From NCBI RefSeq assembly GCF_000986865.1, contig NZ_LAVS01000009.1:1-64000 (forward strand): a DNA stretch of 64,000 nucleotides, read 5' to 3'. This document shows, one piece after another, positions 10,551-18,941 of the stretch (positions are counted from its first letter, which is position 1; every line of letters starts with the position of its first letter). The position numbers and the translations under genes are program-made. The notes below the pieces were generated by a model. That model saw nothing but the letters and a program-made list of their open reading frames with translations. It was not told the origin of the DNA and searched no databases. This DNA comes from Rheinheimera mesophila (lineage in GTDB: Bacteria > Pseudomonadota > Gammaproteobacteria > Enterobacterales > Alteromonadaceae).

Positions 10551-10562
10551 CGACTAAAGTCG
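10551..10562 (+). promoter_or_regulatory. Candidate CrbR operator upstream of the symporter operon
   Basis: CGACTAAAGTCG is a perfect 12-bp palindrome in the divergent region between crbS and the DUF4212/symporter operon, 59 bp from the crbS ATG and 229 bp from the DUF4212 ATG. It shares the core GACTAARGTC with the site upstream of acs. Confidence 0.55.
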
Positions 10563-10643
10563 GGCTATCGCTTCCTGTACCTGCTGCTAGATTAAGCAGG
10601 CAAGTCAACTGAATTTATGTACTAACCACAATAACAAACGATA

Positions 10644-10768
10644 TGTACCCAAAGTCATTGCAGTTGCAGCACGACGACAACTGACCGAGGCCCCAGCAGC
10701 ATAGGCGTGCTATGCAACCGGGCCGAGAGCACAGAGTCAACCAAGCTACAGCTTCAGCGATAAAGGGT
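10644..10768 (+). repeat. Dispersed palindromic repeat, copy A
   Basis: This imperfect long palindrome begins GTACCCAAAGTCATTGCAG and ends near AGCGATAAAGGG, with related arms TGCAGTTGCAGC and GCTACAGCTTCA. It contains an extra inner hairpin GCATAG-GCGTG-CTATGC (10699-10715). Related copies are at 36431-36507 and 58821-58880 in the opposite orientation. It ends about 22 bp before the DUF4212 ATG, so it lies within the likely 5' untranslated region. Confidence 0.6.
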
Positions 10769-10790
10769 AAACAACAAGAGGAAGACAACG

Positions 10791-11057
10791 ATGGCATTTC
10801 AAACAAATGAATTAGCCAAAGCCTATTGGCGGGAGAATATCTCGCTGATGGTTAAACTGCTGGCGGTTTGGTTCGCAGTATCCTTTGCCGCTGGGATCCT
10901 ATTTGTCGAACAATTGAATATGGTGCAGTTTTTTGGCTTTAAGCTCGGATTCTGGTTCGCGCAACAAGGCTCAATCTACACCTTCGTTTTACTGATCTTT
11001 ATTTACGTTATCAAGATGAATGCCCTTGATCGTAAATACGACGTCCACGAAGATTAA
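10791..11057 (+). CDS. DUF4212 small subunit of sodium:solute symporter
   Basis: The 88-residue protein has two membrane helices (about 24-42 and 58-76) and the family motifs YWRENISLMVKLLAVWF and FGFKLGFWFAQQGSIY. DUF4212 proteins are always encoded just before a large SSS symporter and are thought to be its small subunit. The next gene starts 7 bp after this stop, supporting translational coupling. The ATG is preceded by GGAAG. Confidence 0.93.
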   Translation: MAFQTNELAKAYWRENISLMVKLLAVWFAVSFAAGILFVEQLNMVQFFGFKLGFWFAQQGSIYTFVLLIFIYVIKMNALDRKYDVHED

Positions 11058-11064
11058 GGGGTAG

Positions 11065-12783
11065 ATGATGGATTTACAGACGTTAACCTACATTATTGTC
11101 GGCGCCACCTTCGCACTCTATATCGGCATCGCCATTTGGGCCCGCGCTGGTTCGACACAAGAGTTCTACGTAGCGGGTGGCGGTGTATCACCTTTGGCGA
11201 ATGGTATGGCCACTGCAGCAGACTGGATGTCTGCCGCGTCCTTTATTTCAATGGCGGGTTTAATTTCTTTTATGGGCTACGACGGCTCCGTCTACCTGAT
11301 GGGATGGACCGGCGGTTATGTCTTGCTGGCTTTGTGTTTAGCACCCTACCTGCGTAAATTTGGTAAGTTTACTGTGCCGGATTTTATCGGCGATCGGTAC
11401 TACTCCCAAACTGCCCGGACTGTAGCTGTGATTTGTGCAATATTAATTTCCTTCACATACGTAGCGGGTCAGATGCGTGGTGTGGGTGTGGTGTTCTCGC
11501 GTTTCCTGGAGGTCGATATCACCACAGGCGTGATCATCGGGATGGCTGTGGTATTTTTCTACGCTGTATTAGGCGGTATGAAAGGTATTACCTACACCCA
11601 AGTGGCGCAGTACTGTGTATTGATATTTGCCTACATGGTGCCTGCTGTTTTTATCTCCATCATGATCACAGGCCATGTGTTACCACAAACAGGTTTAGGT
11701 GCGACTCTGGCGGATGGCTCCGGCATGCATTTGCTGGATAAACTGGACGGACTCTCTGCAGAGCTTGGTTTCGCCGCCTATACAGAGGGAACCAAATCCA
11801 CCGCCGATATCTTTGCTATTACGGCCGCTCTGATGGTGGGAACTGCGGGTTTACCTCACGTGATTGTACGTTTCTTCACTGTGCCACGGGTGAAAGATGC
11901 CCGTATCTCTGCAGGTTGGGCTTTGATTTTTATCATGATTTTGTACACAACAGCTCCGGCTATCGGCGCTTTTGCCCGCTACAACATGATTGATACCATC
12001 AATGGTCCTGATGCTCAGGGTACCTTAGTGGCAGAAGCTCCAACCTGGATTAAAAACTGGGAAAAAACCGGTCTGATCAAACACGAAGATAAAAATGGCG
12101 ATGGTCGTATGTTCTACTCAGGTGATGAGCGCAACGAGATGACCATAGACCGTGACATCATGGTGTTGGCGAACCCGGAAATCGCTCAGTTACCGGATTG
12201 GGTCATCGCGCTGGTGGCCGCAGGTGGCATCGCCGCTGCGTTATCCACTGCCGCAGGTTTACTACTGGTGATCTCCACGTCTATTTCGCACGATTTACTC
12301 AAACGAAATCTGATGCCCAGAATTACCGATAAACAGGAACTACTGGCGGCCCGGCTTGCTGCGGCTGTGGCTATCATAGTGGCTGGCTACTTAGGTATTA
12401 ACCCACCTGGCTTTGTTGCGGAGGTGGTGGCCTTTGCCTTCGGCTTGGCAGCAGCGAGTTTCTTCCCGGCTATTATTCTTGGTATTTTCTACAAGAAAAT
12501 GAATAAGGAAGGTGCTATCGCTGGTATGTTGGCAGGTATCATTTTCACTGTGGGTTATATCCTGTACTTCAAGGGTATTTTCATCACCCCACTGGCCGAA
12601 AACAAACCAGAGAACTGGTTGTTTGGTATCTCTCCTGAGGGCATTGGTACAGTCGGTATGCTGGTCAATTTTGTTGTCGCGTTTGCGGTGAGCAAAGTGA
12701 CCAAAGAAGTGCCAGAGAACGTACAGGAAATAGTAGAGCAAATCCGTTATCCAAAAGGAGCCGGTGAAGCTCAGGTTCACTAA
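11065..12783 (+). CDS. Sodium:solute symporter large subunit, ActP-like
   Basis: The 572-residue protein is an SLC5/SSS-family permease with about 13 membrane helices and the family signature region ([17 protein letters not shown] and the helix-rich core [20 protein letters not shown]). A hydrophilic loop near 310-370 includes [10 protein letters not shown], a calcium-binding-like sequence. Its pairing with DUF4212 and placement in an acs/crbSR locus indicate uptake of acetate or another short carboxylate with sodium; substrate is inferred from context. GGGG lies 6-9 nt before tandem ATG codons. A strong terminator follows the stop. Confidence 0.9.
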   Translation: MMDLQTLTYIIVGATFALYIGIAIWARAGSTQEFYVAGGGVSPLANGMATAADWMSAASFISMAGLISFMGYDGSVYLMGWTGGYVLLALCLAPYLRKFGKFTVPDFIGDRYYSQTARTVAVICAILISFTYVAGQMRGVGVVFSRFLEVDITTGVIIGMAVVFFYAVLGGMKGITYTQVAQYCVLIFAYMVPAVFISIMITGHVLPQTGLGATLADGSGMHLLDKLDGLSAELGFAAYTEGTKSTADIFAITAALMVGTAGLPHVIVRFFTVPRVKDARISAGWALIFIMILYTTAPAIGAFARYNMIDTINGPDAQGTLVAEAPTWIKNWEKTGLIKHEDKNGDGRMFYSGDERNEMTIDRDIMVLANPEIAQLPDWVIALVAAGGIAAALSTAAGLLLVISTSISHDLLKRNLMPRITDKQELLAARLAAAVAIIVAGYLGINPPGFVAEVVAFAFGLAAASFFPAIILGIFYKKMNKEGAIAGMLAGIIFTVGYILYFKGIFITPLAENKPENWLFGISPEGIGTVGMLVNFVVAFAVSKVTKEVPENVQEIVEQIRYPKGAGEAQVH

Positions 12784-12808
12784 GTCAGCCTAGAAAAAAC
12801 CAAGCGGA

Positions 12809-12836
12809 CAAGGCGTGGCAACACGCCTTGTTTTTT
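12809..12836 (+). terminator. Rho-independent terminator of the symporter operon
   Basis: A perfect 9-bp stem CAAGGCGTG / CACGCCTTG with a GCAA tetraloop is followed by six thymidines. It separates the symporter from the DUF294 gene. Confidence 0.93.
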
Positions 12837-12855
12837 GACAAAGCAGGAAGGTTGT

Positions 12856-14676
12856 ATGCAGGTTCAGGAAGTTGTCTCTTTTTTACAACGGACGCCCCCT
12901 TTTGATGACTTGGCACTTCATGTACTGGAAACGCTGAGCAGGGATTTGACTGTGCTTTACCTGAGCACTGGCGAAGAGCTGAAACCCGAACCACAACTGA
13001 TGCTGGTACGTTCCGGTTTATTCGCACTGCATACTGAACCGCAAGGCTTGACTCATCTGCAAACCGGCGATTTTTATGGCTATCAGCTCCTCCTGACAGG
13101 ACTTGCCGATCCTGACACCATTCGCTGTGAAGAAGATGGGCTGGTGTATTTTTTACCTGCAGACAGTTTTGATAAATTACGGCATCAGTACAAAAACTTT
13201 GATTTATTTTTCCAGCGTTTATTTAGTCGCCGTCTGCATCTGTATCAGAGCAGTCAGCACCCAACGACCTCAACCTTAAAAGTTGCCGACTTAGTCACCC
13301 GGCGTAAAGTATCGATCGGCGCTGCGGACACTGTGCAGCAAGCCGCCCAACTGATGACAGAGCAACGAGTCTCTTGCCTTCTGATTGAACAGGGCGAGAA
13401 ACTGGTGGGGATATTGACGGATCGGGACTTGCGTAGCCGTGTCGTCGCCAAAAATTTATCCGCTGCAGTCAGCGTCTCTGACGTCATGACAAAATCGCCA
13501 CAACGTATTGATATTCATAGCTTTGCTTTTGAAGCTATTCAGAAAATGAGTCAATACAATATTCATCATTTACCTGTGGAAGAACATGGCAAAGCCATAG
13601 GTGTACTCACCACCACAGATTTGATCCGTAGCCAGCAAGAGCATCCTGTTTTTCTGATCAGCCATATTCACCGTCAGCATCAGGCGGCAGGTTTACAGGC
13701 AATCACCCCCCAGATTCAGCAACTGGCACTGCAATTGGCGGAGCAGCATCTGCCCTGTTATGAAGTCAGTGGCGTACTGACCAGCATTATGGATGCCTTA
13801 GTGCAAAGCTGGTTAAATATTGCGGAGCAACAACTGGGCCCGGCCCCTTGTGTATATAGCTGGCTGGTGTTTGGCTCACAGGCCCGACGGGATATGTTAC
13901 CCAGCGCAGATCAAGACAATGCTTTGCTGCTGGAAAAAGAACCGGTTGGAGCTATTGCCGATTACTTTTCAGCATTGGCCGATATTGTCTGTCAAGGGCT
14001 GGCATCTTCAGGTCAGGCGCTTTGTGAGGGCCAAATCATGGCGTCTAACCCAGAGCTGAGGTTAAGCCTGAAAGGCTGGTCACATCGTTTTGCTAAGTGG
14101 CTCAATACTCCCGATCCGCAAGCCCTACTTAACAGCAGCATCTTTTTCGATATGCGCTTGGTTCATGGCAGTAAAGGCTTATTTAATGTATTGCATGAAG
14201 ACGTATTGGCTCGTTGCAAAAATAATGAACTGTTTTTATACCATCTGGCTAAAAATGCCACAGAGCGACAACCGCCACTGGGCTTTTTTAAACACTTCTT
14301 ACTGGAGCAGGATGGCAGGCAGCGCAAGGGCTTGGATCTGAAAAAACGTGGTATTAGCCTCGTCACTGATTTAGTGCGGGTTTATGCCCTCTCGGCTGGC
14401 ATCCAGGCTGTCAATACCAGAGAGCGTCTGGATCTGTTGCAACAACAGGCGGTATTGACGCAGCGCCAGCAGCAGAACCTGCAAGGCGCTTTTGACGTGC
14501 TGGCTAATTTACGCTGGCAATTACAGGCACAGGATATGAAACGGGGCAGGCATTTATCGAATCTGCTGGACCCAAGCCAATTGAGTTTATTGCAACGGCA
14601 TCAACTCAAAGACGCTTTTGCGGTACTCAGTGATGAACAACAACTACTCAGACAACGTTTCTGCCGGGAAGTCTAA
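12856..14676 (+). CDS. cNMP-binding/CBS/DUF294 nucleotidyltransferase-like protein
   Basis: The 606-residue soluble protein has a cyclic-nucleotide-binding-like beta-barrel (about 10-120), two CBS domains (about 140-265, with VSCLLIEQGEKLVGILTDRD and IHHLPVEEHGKAIGVLTTTD), a DUF294 nucleotidyltransferase-like domain (about 280-430, motif FGSQARRDMLPSADQDNA near 338) and a DUF294 C-terminal helical domain. The motif resembles the GlnD-type GSxxRxxxxxxSDxD, with ADQD in place of SDQD. Proteins of this design recur beside ActP-like symporters and DnaQ-like exonucleases, suggesting nucleotide-responsive control of the transporter. The ATG at 12856 is chosen for its AGGAAGG site; an upstream TTG lies within the terminator. 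Confidence 0.88.
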   Translation: MQVQEVVSFLQRTPPFDDLALHVLETLSRDLTVLYLSTGEELKPEPQLMLVRSGLFALHTEPQGLTHLQTGDFYGYQLLLTGLADPDTIRCEEDGLVYFLPADSFDKLRHQYKNFDLFFQRLFSRRLHLYQSSQHPTTSTLKVADLVTRRKVSIGAADTVQQAAQLMTEQRVSCLLIEQGEKLVGILTDRDLRSRVVAKNLSAAVSVSDVMTKSPQRIDIHSFAFEAIQKMSQYNIHHLPVEEHGKAIGVLTTTDLIRSQQEHPVFLISHIHRQHQAAGLQAITPQIQQLALQLAEQHLPCYEVSGVLTSIMDALVQSWLNIAEQQLGPAPCVYSWLVFGSQARRDMLPSADQDNALLLEKEPVGAIADYFSALADIVCQGLASSGQALCEGQIMASNPELRLSLKGWSHRFAKWLNTPDPQALLNSSIFFDMRLVHGSKGLFNVLHEDVLARCKNNELFLYHLAKNATERQPPLGFFKHFLLEQDGRQRKGLDLKKRGISLVTDLVRVYALSAGIQAVNTRERLDLLQQQAVLTQRQQQNLQGAFDVLANLRWQLQAQDMKRGRHLSNLLDPSQLSLLQRHQLKDAFAVLSDEQQLLRQRFCREV

Positions 14677-15336
14677 ATGTGGAACTGGCTGAAAAAACCG
14701 CTAGCCGTGCATCAACTGGTCCTGGATTTTGAACAAGCATACAGTCTGGACAAACAGAGTCTGGCTGCTAAGGCAAGTTACCTGGTGTTGGATTTTGAAA
14801 CCACAGGATTGGATGCAAAAAAGCATCATATCGTCAGTGCAGGCTGGGTAAAAATTAGCGGCGGTAAGATCCATTTAAACTCAGCACAATACCAAGTGGT
14901 TCGAAGCCCGGCTTCAGTCGGCCAAAGTGCAGTGATCCACGGTCTGCATAATCACGAAGTACGGCAAGGTATAGAGCTGGAAGACTTACTTCGCCTTCTG
15001 CTACAGGAATTAAAAGGAACTGTGTTGGTATCACATCACAGCGCACTTGAGCTCAGTTTTTTAAAACAAAGCTGCCAAAACTGTTTTGGCCGCTCGCCTG
15101 CTTTTAAAGCCGTCGATACCCTAAAACTGGAGCTGTATAAAATGCGGCTGAAAGGTGGGCCCGTCGCCCAAACCGCCCTGAGTTTATCGGCTTGCCTGCA
15201 GCGCTACCAATTACCTGAAGTGACGGAGCATCATGCCCTATCAGACGCGTTTGGCTGTGCGCAACTACTATTGGCGCAGTTAAAAAGCAGAGGAGCCTCC
15301 TGTACTTTAGCGGACCTGTTCCAGCAAAGCCGCTAA
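14677..15336 (+). CDS. DnaQ-like DEDDh 3'-5' exonuclease
   Basis: The 219-residue protein has the three exonuclease motifs: ExoI DFETTGL (D39, E41), ExoII in VLVSHHSALELSFL, and ExoIII HHALSDAF (H186, D190). It belongs to the PolC/epsilon-like family outside the core replisome. Its ATG directly follows the stop codon of the DUF294 gene with no gap, showing translational coupling. The pair commonly travels with ActP-type symporters. The role is unknown; a nuclease acting on RNA or nucleotides in step with DUF294 is possible. Confidence 0.88.
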   Translation: MWNWLKKPLAVHQLVLDFEQAYSLDKQSLAAKASYLVLDFETTGLDAKKHHIVSAGWVKISGGKIHLNSAQYQVVRSPASVGQSAVIHGLHNHEVRQGIELEDLLRLLLQELKGTVLVSHHSALELSFLKQSCQNCFGRSPAFKAVDTLKLELYKMRLKGGPVAQTALSLSACLQRYQLPEVTEHHALSDAFGCAQLLLAQLKSRGASCTLADLFQQSR

Positions 15337-15367
15337 GTCAGATCAAAGCCAGGCAATGACAGCTAAC

Positions 15368-15392
15368 AAAAAGCCAGGCAATTTGCCTGGCT
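15368..15392 (-). terminator. Terminator downstream of fadE
   Basis: A 9-bp stem (AGCCAGGCA / TGCCTGGCT) with a 3-nt loop is followed on the minus strand by TTTTTG. It lies between the convergent exonuclease and fadE genes and fits fadE best. Confidence 0.85.
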
Positions 15393-15410
15393 GTTAATGA
15401 CTACAACAAC

Positions 15411-17708
15411 TTACAATGCGTTGCCTGACAACACACCCGGCTTAAAGCTGTCAACACTGATAGAGCTGAATCGTAACTCGTTCATCCGTACCAGTTGTTT
15501 CGCTTCATCCTCAGTAATAACGTCAATCTCCACCGCTTTGGTAATTAACTGATCCATAGGGATTTTACGCGGCAAGGTGCTTTGTTTTTGCGCAGCGTAA
15601 ATTTTCTTCATCACAGGCTGAGCCTGATGCACTGCGATAAAGGCAGATTCCATTAAGCCCGTTGGATCTTCATCGCCTTCGCCAATAAAGCACAAGTGAG
15701 TTAAACGGTCACGGATCACCCCTGGCTTTAACAGCACGTCAGAAATTTCCTGAGTGATCGCATCGGCAGGCATTTTGTAGCCGATACCAAATGGGAACAC
15801 CAGAGTTTTCAGCAAACGCGCCACAACACGGCTTGGGAAGTTCTGGAAGAAACCATCCAGCGCTTTACCAATTTCAAACAGGTTACGCTCAATGGAGTAA
15901 CGCACGAAAGGTAAATCTGCGACCTGACGGCCGTTGTCTTCATAAAACTTCAACACGGCAGAAGCCATATACAAGTGACTCAACACGTCACCCAAACGGG
16001 CAGACAGCATTTCTTTACGTTTTAAATCACCACCTAACATCAGCATAGAAAAATCTGCGCTTAACGCCAAAGCACGGCTCATACGGCTTAACTGCTTGTA
16101 ATAGTTTGCCGTCTCACCGGACACAGGGCTGGAGTTAAAACGCCCTAAAGTTAAACCCTGCCACAACGCGCCAAACGTATTACCTAATGCAAAACCAATA
16201 TGTCTCATCAGCAGGCTGTCAAATTGCTGTAAGCCCTCTTCTGCATTTGGATTGGCTGCTGCCTCTAATTCTTGTAATACATAGGGGTGGCAACGAGTGG
16301 CGCCCTGACCAAAAATCATCAGGTTACGGGTCAAGATATTGGCACCTTCTACCGTAATAGAAATTGGCATGCCCATGTAACCGTGCGCCAGATAGTTCTT
16401 CGGACCCACCTGAATAGCGCGGCCTGAATGAATATCAAAAGCGTCGTTTAACAAAGTACGGGACATCTCCGTCATGTGGTACTTGGCAATAGCGGTCACT
16501 ACAGATGGGCTCAACTTCAAATCAATGGCGCCCGCCGTCATCACCCGCATCGCTTCCAAGCTGTAGGTATAAGCACCAATACGGCCTAAACTTTCCTGCA
16601 CCCCTTCAAATTTGCCTATCGCCATACCAAACTGCTGACGGACATAAGAGTATGCGCCTGTCATACGGGTGGCTAAATGGCCTGTGGCTGTGGCCAGTGC
16701 AGGTAAAGAAATACCACGACCTGCGGATAAACACTCCACCAGCATACGCCAGCCGCGGCCAGCATAATCTGGCCCACCGATAATCCACTCCAGCGGAATA
16801 AACACATCTTTGCCGTAGGTGGTACCGTTCATAAAGGCCATATTCATTGGAAAATGACGATCACCAATCTGAACCCCTTCATGACTGGTAGGGATCAGCG
16901 CACAGGTAATACCCAGCTCTGTTTTTTCGCCTAACAGCTTTTCCGGGTCATACAACTTAAAGGCCAGACCCAGTACTGTCGCTACCGGCGCCAGCGTGAT
17001 ATAACGCTTGTCCCAATTCAGGCGGATCCCCAGCACTTCTTTGCCTTCAAACTGGCCTTTGCACACGACCCCAGTGTCCGGAATACCACCGGCATCAGAA
17101 CCCGCTTCTGGCCCGGTTAAGGCAAAACAAGGTACTTCTTTACCAGCGGCTAAACCCGGCAACCACCGGTCTTTTTGCTCTTGTGTACCGTAGTGCATCA
17201 AAAGCTCACCCGGGCCTAAGGAGTTCGGTACCATCACAGTTACAGCAGCAGTTAAGCTACGTGTGGCAATCCGCGAGACAATAGTTGAGTTGGCAATAGC
17301 AGAAAACTCACGGCCACCGTAACTTTTTGGAATAATCATCGCAAAAAAGCCGTTGTCCTTGATGTATTGCCAGACTTCAGGTGGTAAATCACGCTGTTCT
17401 TGCACAATTTTGTAGTCATCCAGCATCTTCAGCAGGGTCTCTACTTCATTGTCCATGAACGCCTGTTCTTCGGCCGATAATTCAGCTTTTGGAATAGCAT
17501 GCAGCTTTTTCCAGTCCGGTTTGCCCTGAAACAAGTCACCATCCCACCAGACATCCCCTGCTTCCATCGCTTCACGTTCGGTATCCGACAGCGGAGGTAA
17601 AATTTTCTTAAAAAGGCCAAACACAGGTTTGGTGATCAGGTTACGCCGAATGTCTGCTACACCGAGCACAACAATCAGCACAACCAACAACAGGATTAAA
17701 ATTGACAT
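15411..17708 (-). CDS. fadE: Acyl-CoA dehydrogenase FadE
   Basis: The 765-residue protein (E. coli FadE is 814) starts with one membrane helix (MSILILLLVVLIVVLGVADI), then has the FadE-type acyl-CoA dehydrogenase core, including GYPHD-free but typical segments ALTGPEAGSDAGGIPD (FAD/substrate binding, about 195-210) and SVEGANILTRNLMIFGQGA (about 445-465), plus a FadE-specific C-terminal domain. It catalyses the first step of fatty-acid beta-oxidation at the inner membrane, oxidising acyl-CoA to trans-2-enoyl-CoA. The gene is 18 bp downstream of a PsrA-like regulator on the same strand, so both form an operon that is probably induced by long-chain acyl-CoA. Confidence 0.93.
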   Translation of the reverse strand: MSILILLLVVLIVVLGVADIRRNLITKPVFGLFKKILPPLSDTEREAMEAGDVWWDGDLFQGKPDWKKLHAIPKAELSAEEQAFMDNEVETLLKMLDDYKIVQEQRDLPPEVWQYIKDNGFFAMIIPKSYGGREFSAIANSTIVSRIATRSLTAAVTVMVPNSLGPGELLMHYGTQEQKDRWLPGLAAGKEVPCFALTGPEAGSDAGGIPDTGVVCKGQFEGKEVLGIRLNWDKRYITLAPVATVLGLAFKLYDPEKLLGEKTELGITCALIPTSHEGVQIGDRHFPMNMAFMNGTTYGKDVFIPLEWIIGGPDYAGRGWRMLVECLSAGRGISLPALATATGHLATRMTGAYSYVRQQFGMAIGKFEGVQESLGRIGAYTYSLEAMRVMTAGAIDLKLSPSVVTAIAKYHMTEMSRTLLNDAFDIHSGRAIQVGPKNYLAHGYMGMPISITVEGANILTRNLMIFGQGATRCHPYVLQELEAAANPNAEEGLQQFDSLLMRHIGFALGNTFGALWQGLTLGRFNSSPVSGETANYYKQLSRMSRALALSADFSMLMLGGDLKRKEMLSARLGDVLSHLYMASAVLKFYEDNGRQVADLPFVRYSIERNLFEIGKALDGFFQNFPSRVVARLLKTLVFPFGIGYKMPADAITQEISDVLLKPGVIRDRLTHLCFIGEGDEDPTGLMESAFIAVHQAQPVMKKIYAAQKQSTLPRKIPMDQLITKAVEIDVITEDEAKQLVRMNELRFSSISVDSFKPGVLSGNAL

Positions 17709-17726
17709 ATAAAAGTCCTTGCGAGA

Positions 17727-18380
17727 TTAGTGAGCTTGACTTGATAAAGTAAAAGGAGACGCGATACCTGCAGCCAAATACGGAATAAGCCTGTGGATCA
17801 CGCCTTCTATTTCTACGTTTTCGTTAAAATCTGCCGCTGCGATTTCTTGTAGCGCCTGATTCGACGCCATGGTGAATACCACAGTGCCGAGGGAAAAATG
17901 CAGGCGCCAGAAGATTTCACTGGCTGGTAAATCAGGGCAAGCCTGCTGCACCAGCAACACAAACTTGTCCAGAGTACGGCCGTAGTGATGGTTAAAAAAC
18001 CAGCGCAAATGCCCTTGCACATCGGTATAACCGCGGCCAAGCAACTGCAAAAACATCCGAGTGCCGTGATGCTGTACTTTGTTCAGTTCCAGCAAAGGTT
18101 TAATAAACACCGACAACACTGCCGTTAAGTCATTTTGTTTCTGACTGGCCAATAAATGACTGAACTCCTGATCCAGGCGCGGCATCAGCACGGATAAATA
18201 GCGCTGCAGTACCGACTGAATCAGCTCTTTTTTTGAACCAAAATGATAGTTCACCGCCGCCAGATTCACCTGCGCCATACTGGTGATTTGCCGCAATGAG
18301 GTATCAGCAAAACCGCTGGACGCAAAAAGCTGCTCTGCTGCATCCAGAATTTTGTCCTGAGTTGTCGTTTTATTCACCAT
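17727..18380 (-). CDS. psrA: TetR-family regulator, PsrA-like
   Basis: The 217-residue protein has an N-terminal TetR helix-turn-helix whose sequence (TSLRQITSMAQVNLAAVNYHF) closely resembles Pseudomonas PsrA, and a helical C-terminal ligand domain. PsrA represses beta-oxidation genes and itself, and is released by long-chain fatty acids; in Shewanella a PsrA regulates fatty-acid degradation. The ATG at 18380 is chosen because the HTH then begins at the usual distance; the longer frame to 18497 runs through the operator region. It is directly upstream of fadE. Palindromic sites at 18397-18424 suggest autoregulation. Confidence 0.85.
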   Translation of the reverse strand: MVNKTTTQDKILDAAEQLFASSGFADTSLRQITSMAQVNLAAVNYHFGSKKELIQSVLQRYLSVLMPRLDQEFSHLLASQKQNDLTAVLSVFIKPLLELNKVQHHGTRMFLQLLGRGYTDVQGHLRWFFNHHYGRTLDKFVLLVQQACPDLPASEIFWRLHFSLGTVVFTMASNQALQEIAAADFNENVEIEGVIHRLIPYLAAGIASPFTLSSQAH

Positions 18381-18396
18381 AGCCCTGACTAAATTA

Positions 18397-18424
18397 AAAC
18401 ATCTGTTTGAAATGTACGTTTGAA
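18397..18424 (-). promoter_or_regulatory. Candidate PsrA operator, two tandem sites
   Basis: AAACATCTGTTT (18397-18408) is an inverted repeat AAACA/TGTTT with a 2-bp centre. A second, degenerate site AAATGTACGTTT (18411-18422) follows, and both are followed by GA. The TCAAAC half-sites on the minus strand resemble the fatty-acid-responsive PsrA operators of gammaproteobacteria. They lie 17-45 bp upstream of the regulator's start codon. Confidence 0.6.
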
Positions 18425-18581
18425 AAAAAATACTGTCAAGCGAGCAAAGAATAAAAACATCAATCTGGTCTGATGAGCGCCATAAATTACAAAGCATTTA
18501 CAACAACCAAGCAAAAAAAGCACAAATTCTGCCCTGTAAAGGTGCAAAATTTACGGATTGAAGATTGCTTAAAAAAAGCAC

Positions 18582-18621
18582 TTGACATCACTGACAGGAT
18601 CAGACAATTTTGAGCTATACC
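18582..18621 (+). promoter_or_regulatory. Possible promoter for the TonB-receptor leader
   Basis: A perfect -35 TTGACA is at 18582-18587, but the -10 at 16-17 nt spacing (ACAATT/CAATTT) is poor. An alternative pairs CTGACA (18591-18596) with TATACC (18616-18621) at a long 19-nt spacing. Some promoter is expected here because a well-formed ribosome-binding site and short ORF follow. Confidence 0.35.
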
Positions 18622-18649
18622 AATTCCACTCACTGAATAGGAGAGCAAA

Positions 18650-18724
18650 ATGCAACGTTGTGCTGCAAACCCAAACAGCTACTACTGCTCTACCTATTAC
18701 CTGTCCGAGTGGTTCAATAATTAG
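18650..18724 (+). CDS. Putative 24-residue leader or small peptide
   Basis: AGGAGAG lies 5 nt before an ATG that opens 24 codons, starting MQRCAANPNS and containing YYCSTYY and a final SEWFNN. The stop TAG overlaps the first base pairs of a hairpin followed by a U-rich run. The peptide has four tyrosines, two cysteines, one tryptophan and one phenylalanine. I do not recognise it. The arrangement suggests either a leader peptide for attenuation of the downstream TonB receptor or a free-standing small peptide gene. Confidence 0.45.
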   Translation: MQRCAANPNSYYCSTYYLSEWFNN

Positions 18725-18770
18725 AACAACTTCTGCCTTAGCCAGAAGCATGTTCTGTTTGTTTGTGTTG
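18723..18770 (+). promoter_or_regulatory. Attenuator-like hairpin in the TonB-receptor leader
   Basis: AGAACA (18723-18728) pairs with TGTTCT (18751-18756) and CTTCTG (18730-18735) with CAGAAG (18743-18748), leaving a 7-nt loop and a small bulge. GTTTGTTTGTGTTG follows directly. This looks like an intrinsic terminator with an interrupted U tract and begins at the stop codon of the 24-codon ORF. Confidence 0.55.
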
Positions 18771-18941
18771 TAGAACACTCAACCGACACCCTACCATATG
18801 CTTGTTGATAGCATGATTCAGGCGTTGATCCGTCTGATGGTTGCCGCCGCATCAGTTGCAGCGCTTCTTGCTCTGGCTCGTCTTTTTTAGTTCGAAAAAA
18901 ACAGATTGCCATCAGGCAACACCGACACCAGAGGAAACATC

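Larger units (their letters stand above)
10493..10790. other. Divergent control region between crbS and the symporter operon
   Basis: No protein gene is supported here. The region holds the candidate CrbR palindrome (10551-10562) and a copy of a dispersed palindromic repeat (10644-10768) that fills most of the distance to the DUF4212 start codon. I could not identify a convincing -35/-10 pair. Confidence 0.6.

Noticed and set aside
18798-18890. A 30-codon hydrophobic ORF (MLVDSMIQALIRLM...) in the TonB-receptor leader
   Set aside because: It resembles a small membrane peptide but has no ribosome-binding site at either possible ATG, and the frame coincides with a leader that may be structural.
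18721-18912. A 63-codon minus-strand ORF across the same leader
   Set aside because: Its composition is protein-like in part, but there is no ribosome-binding site and it runs through the hairpin region.
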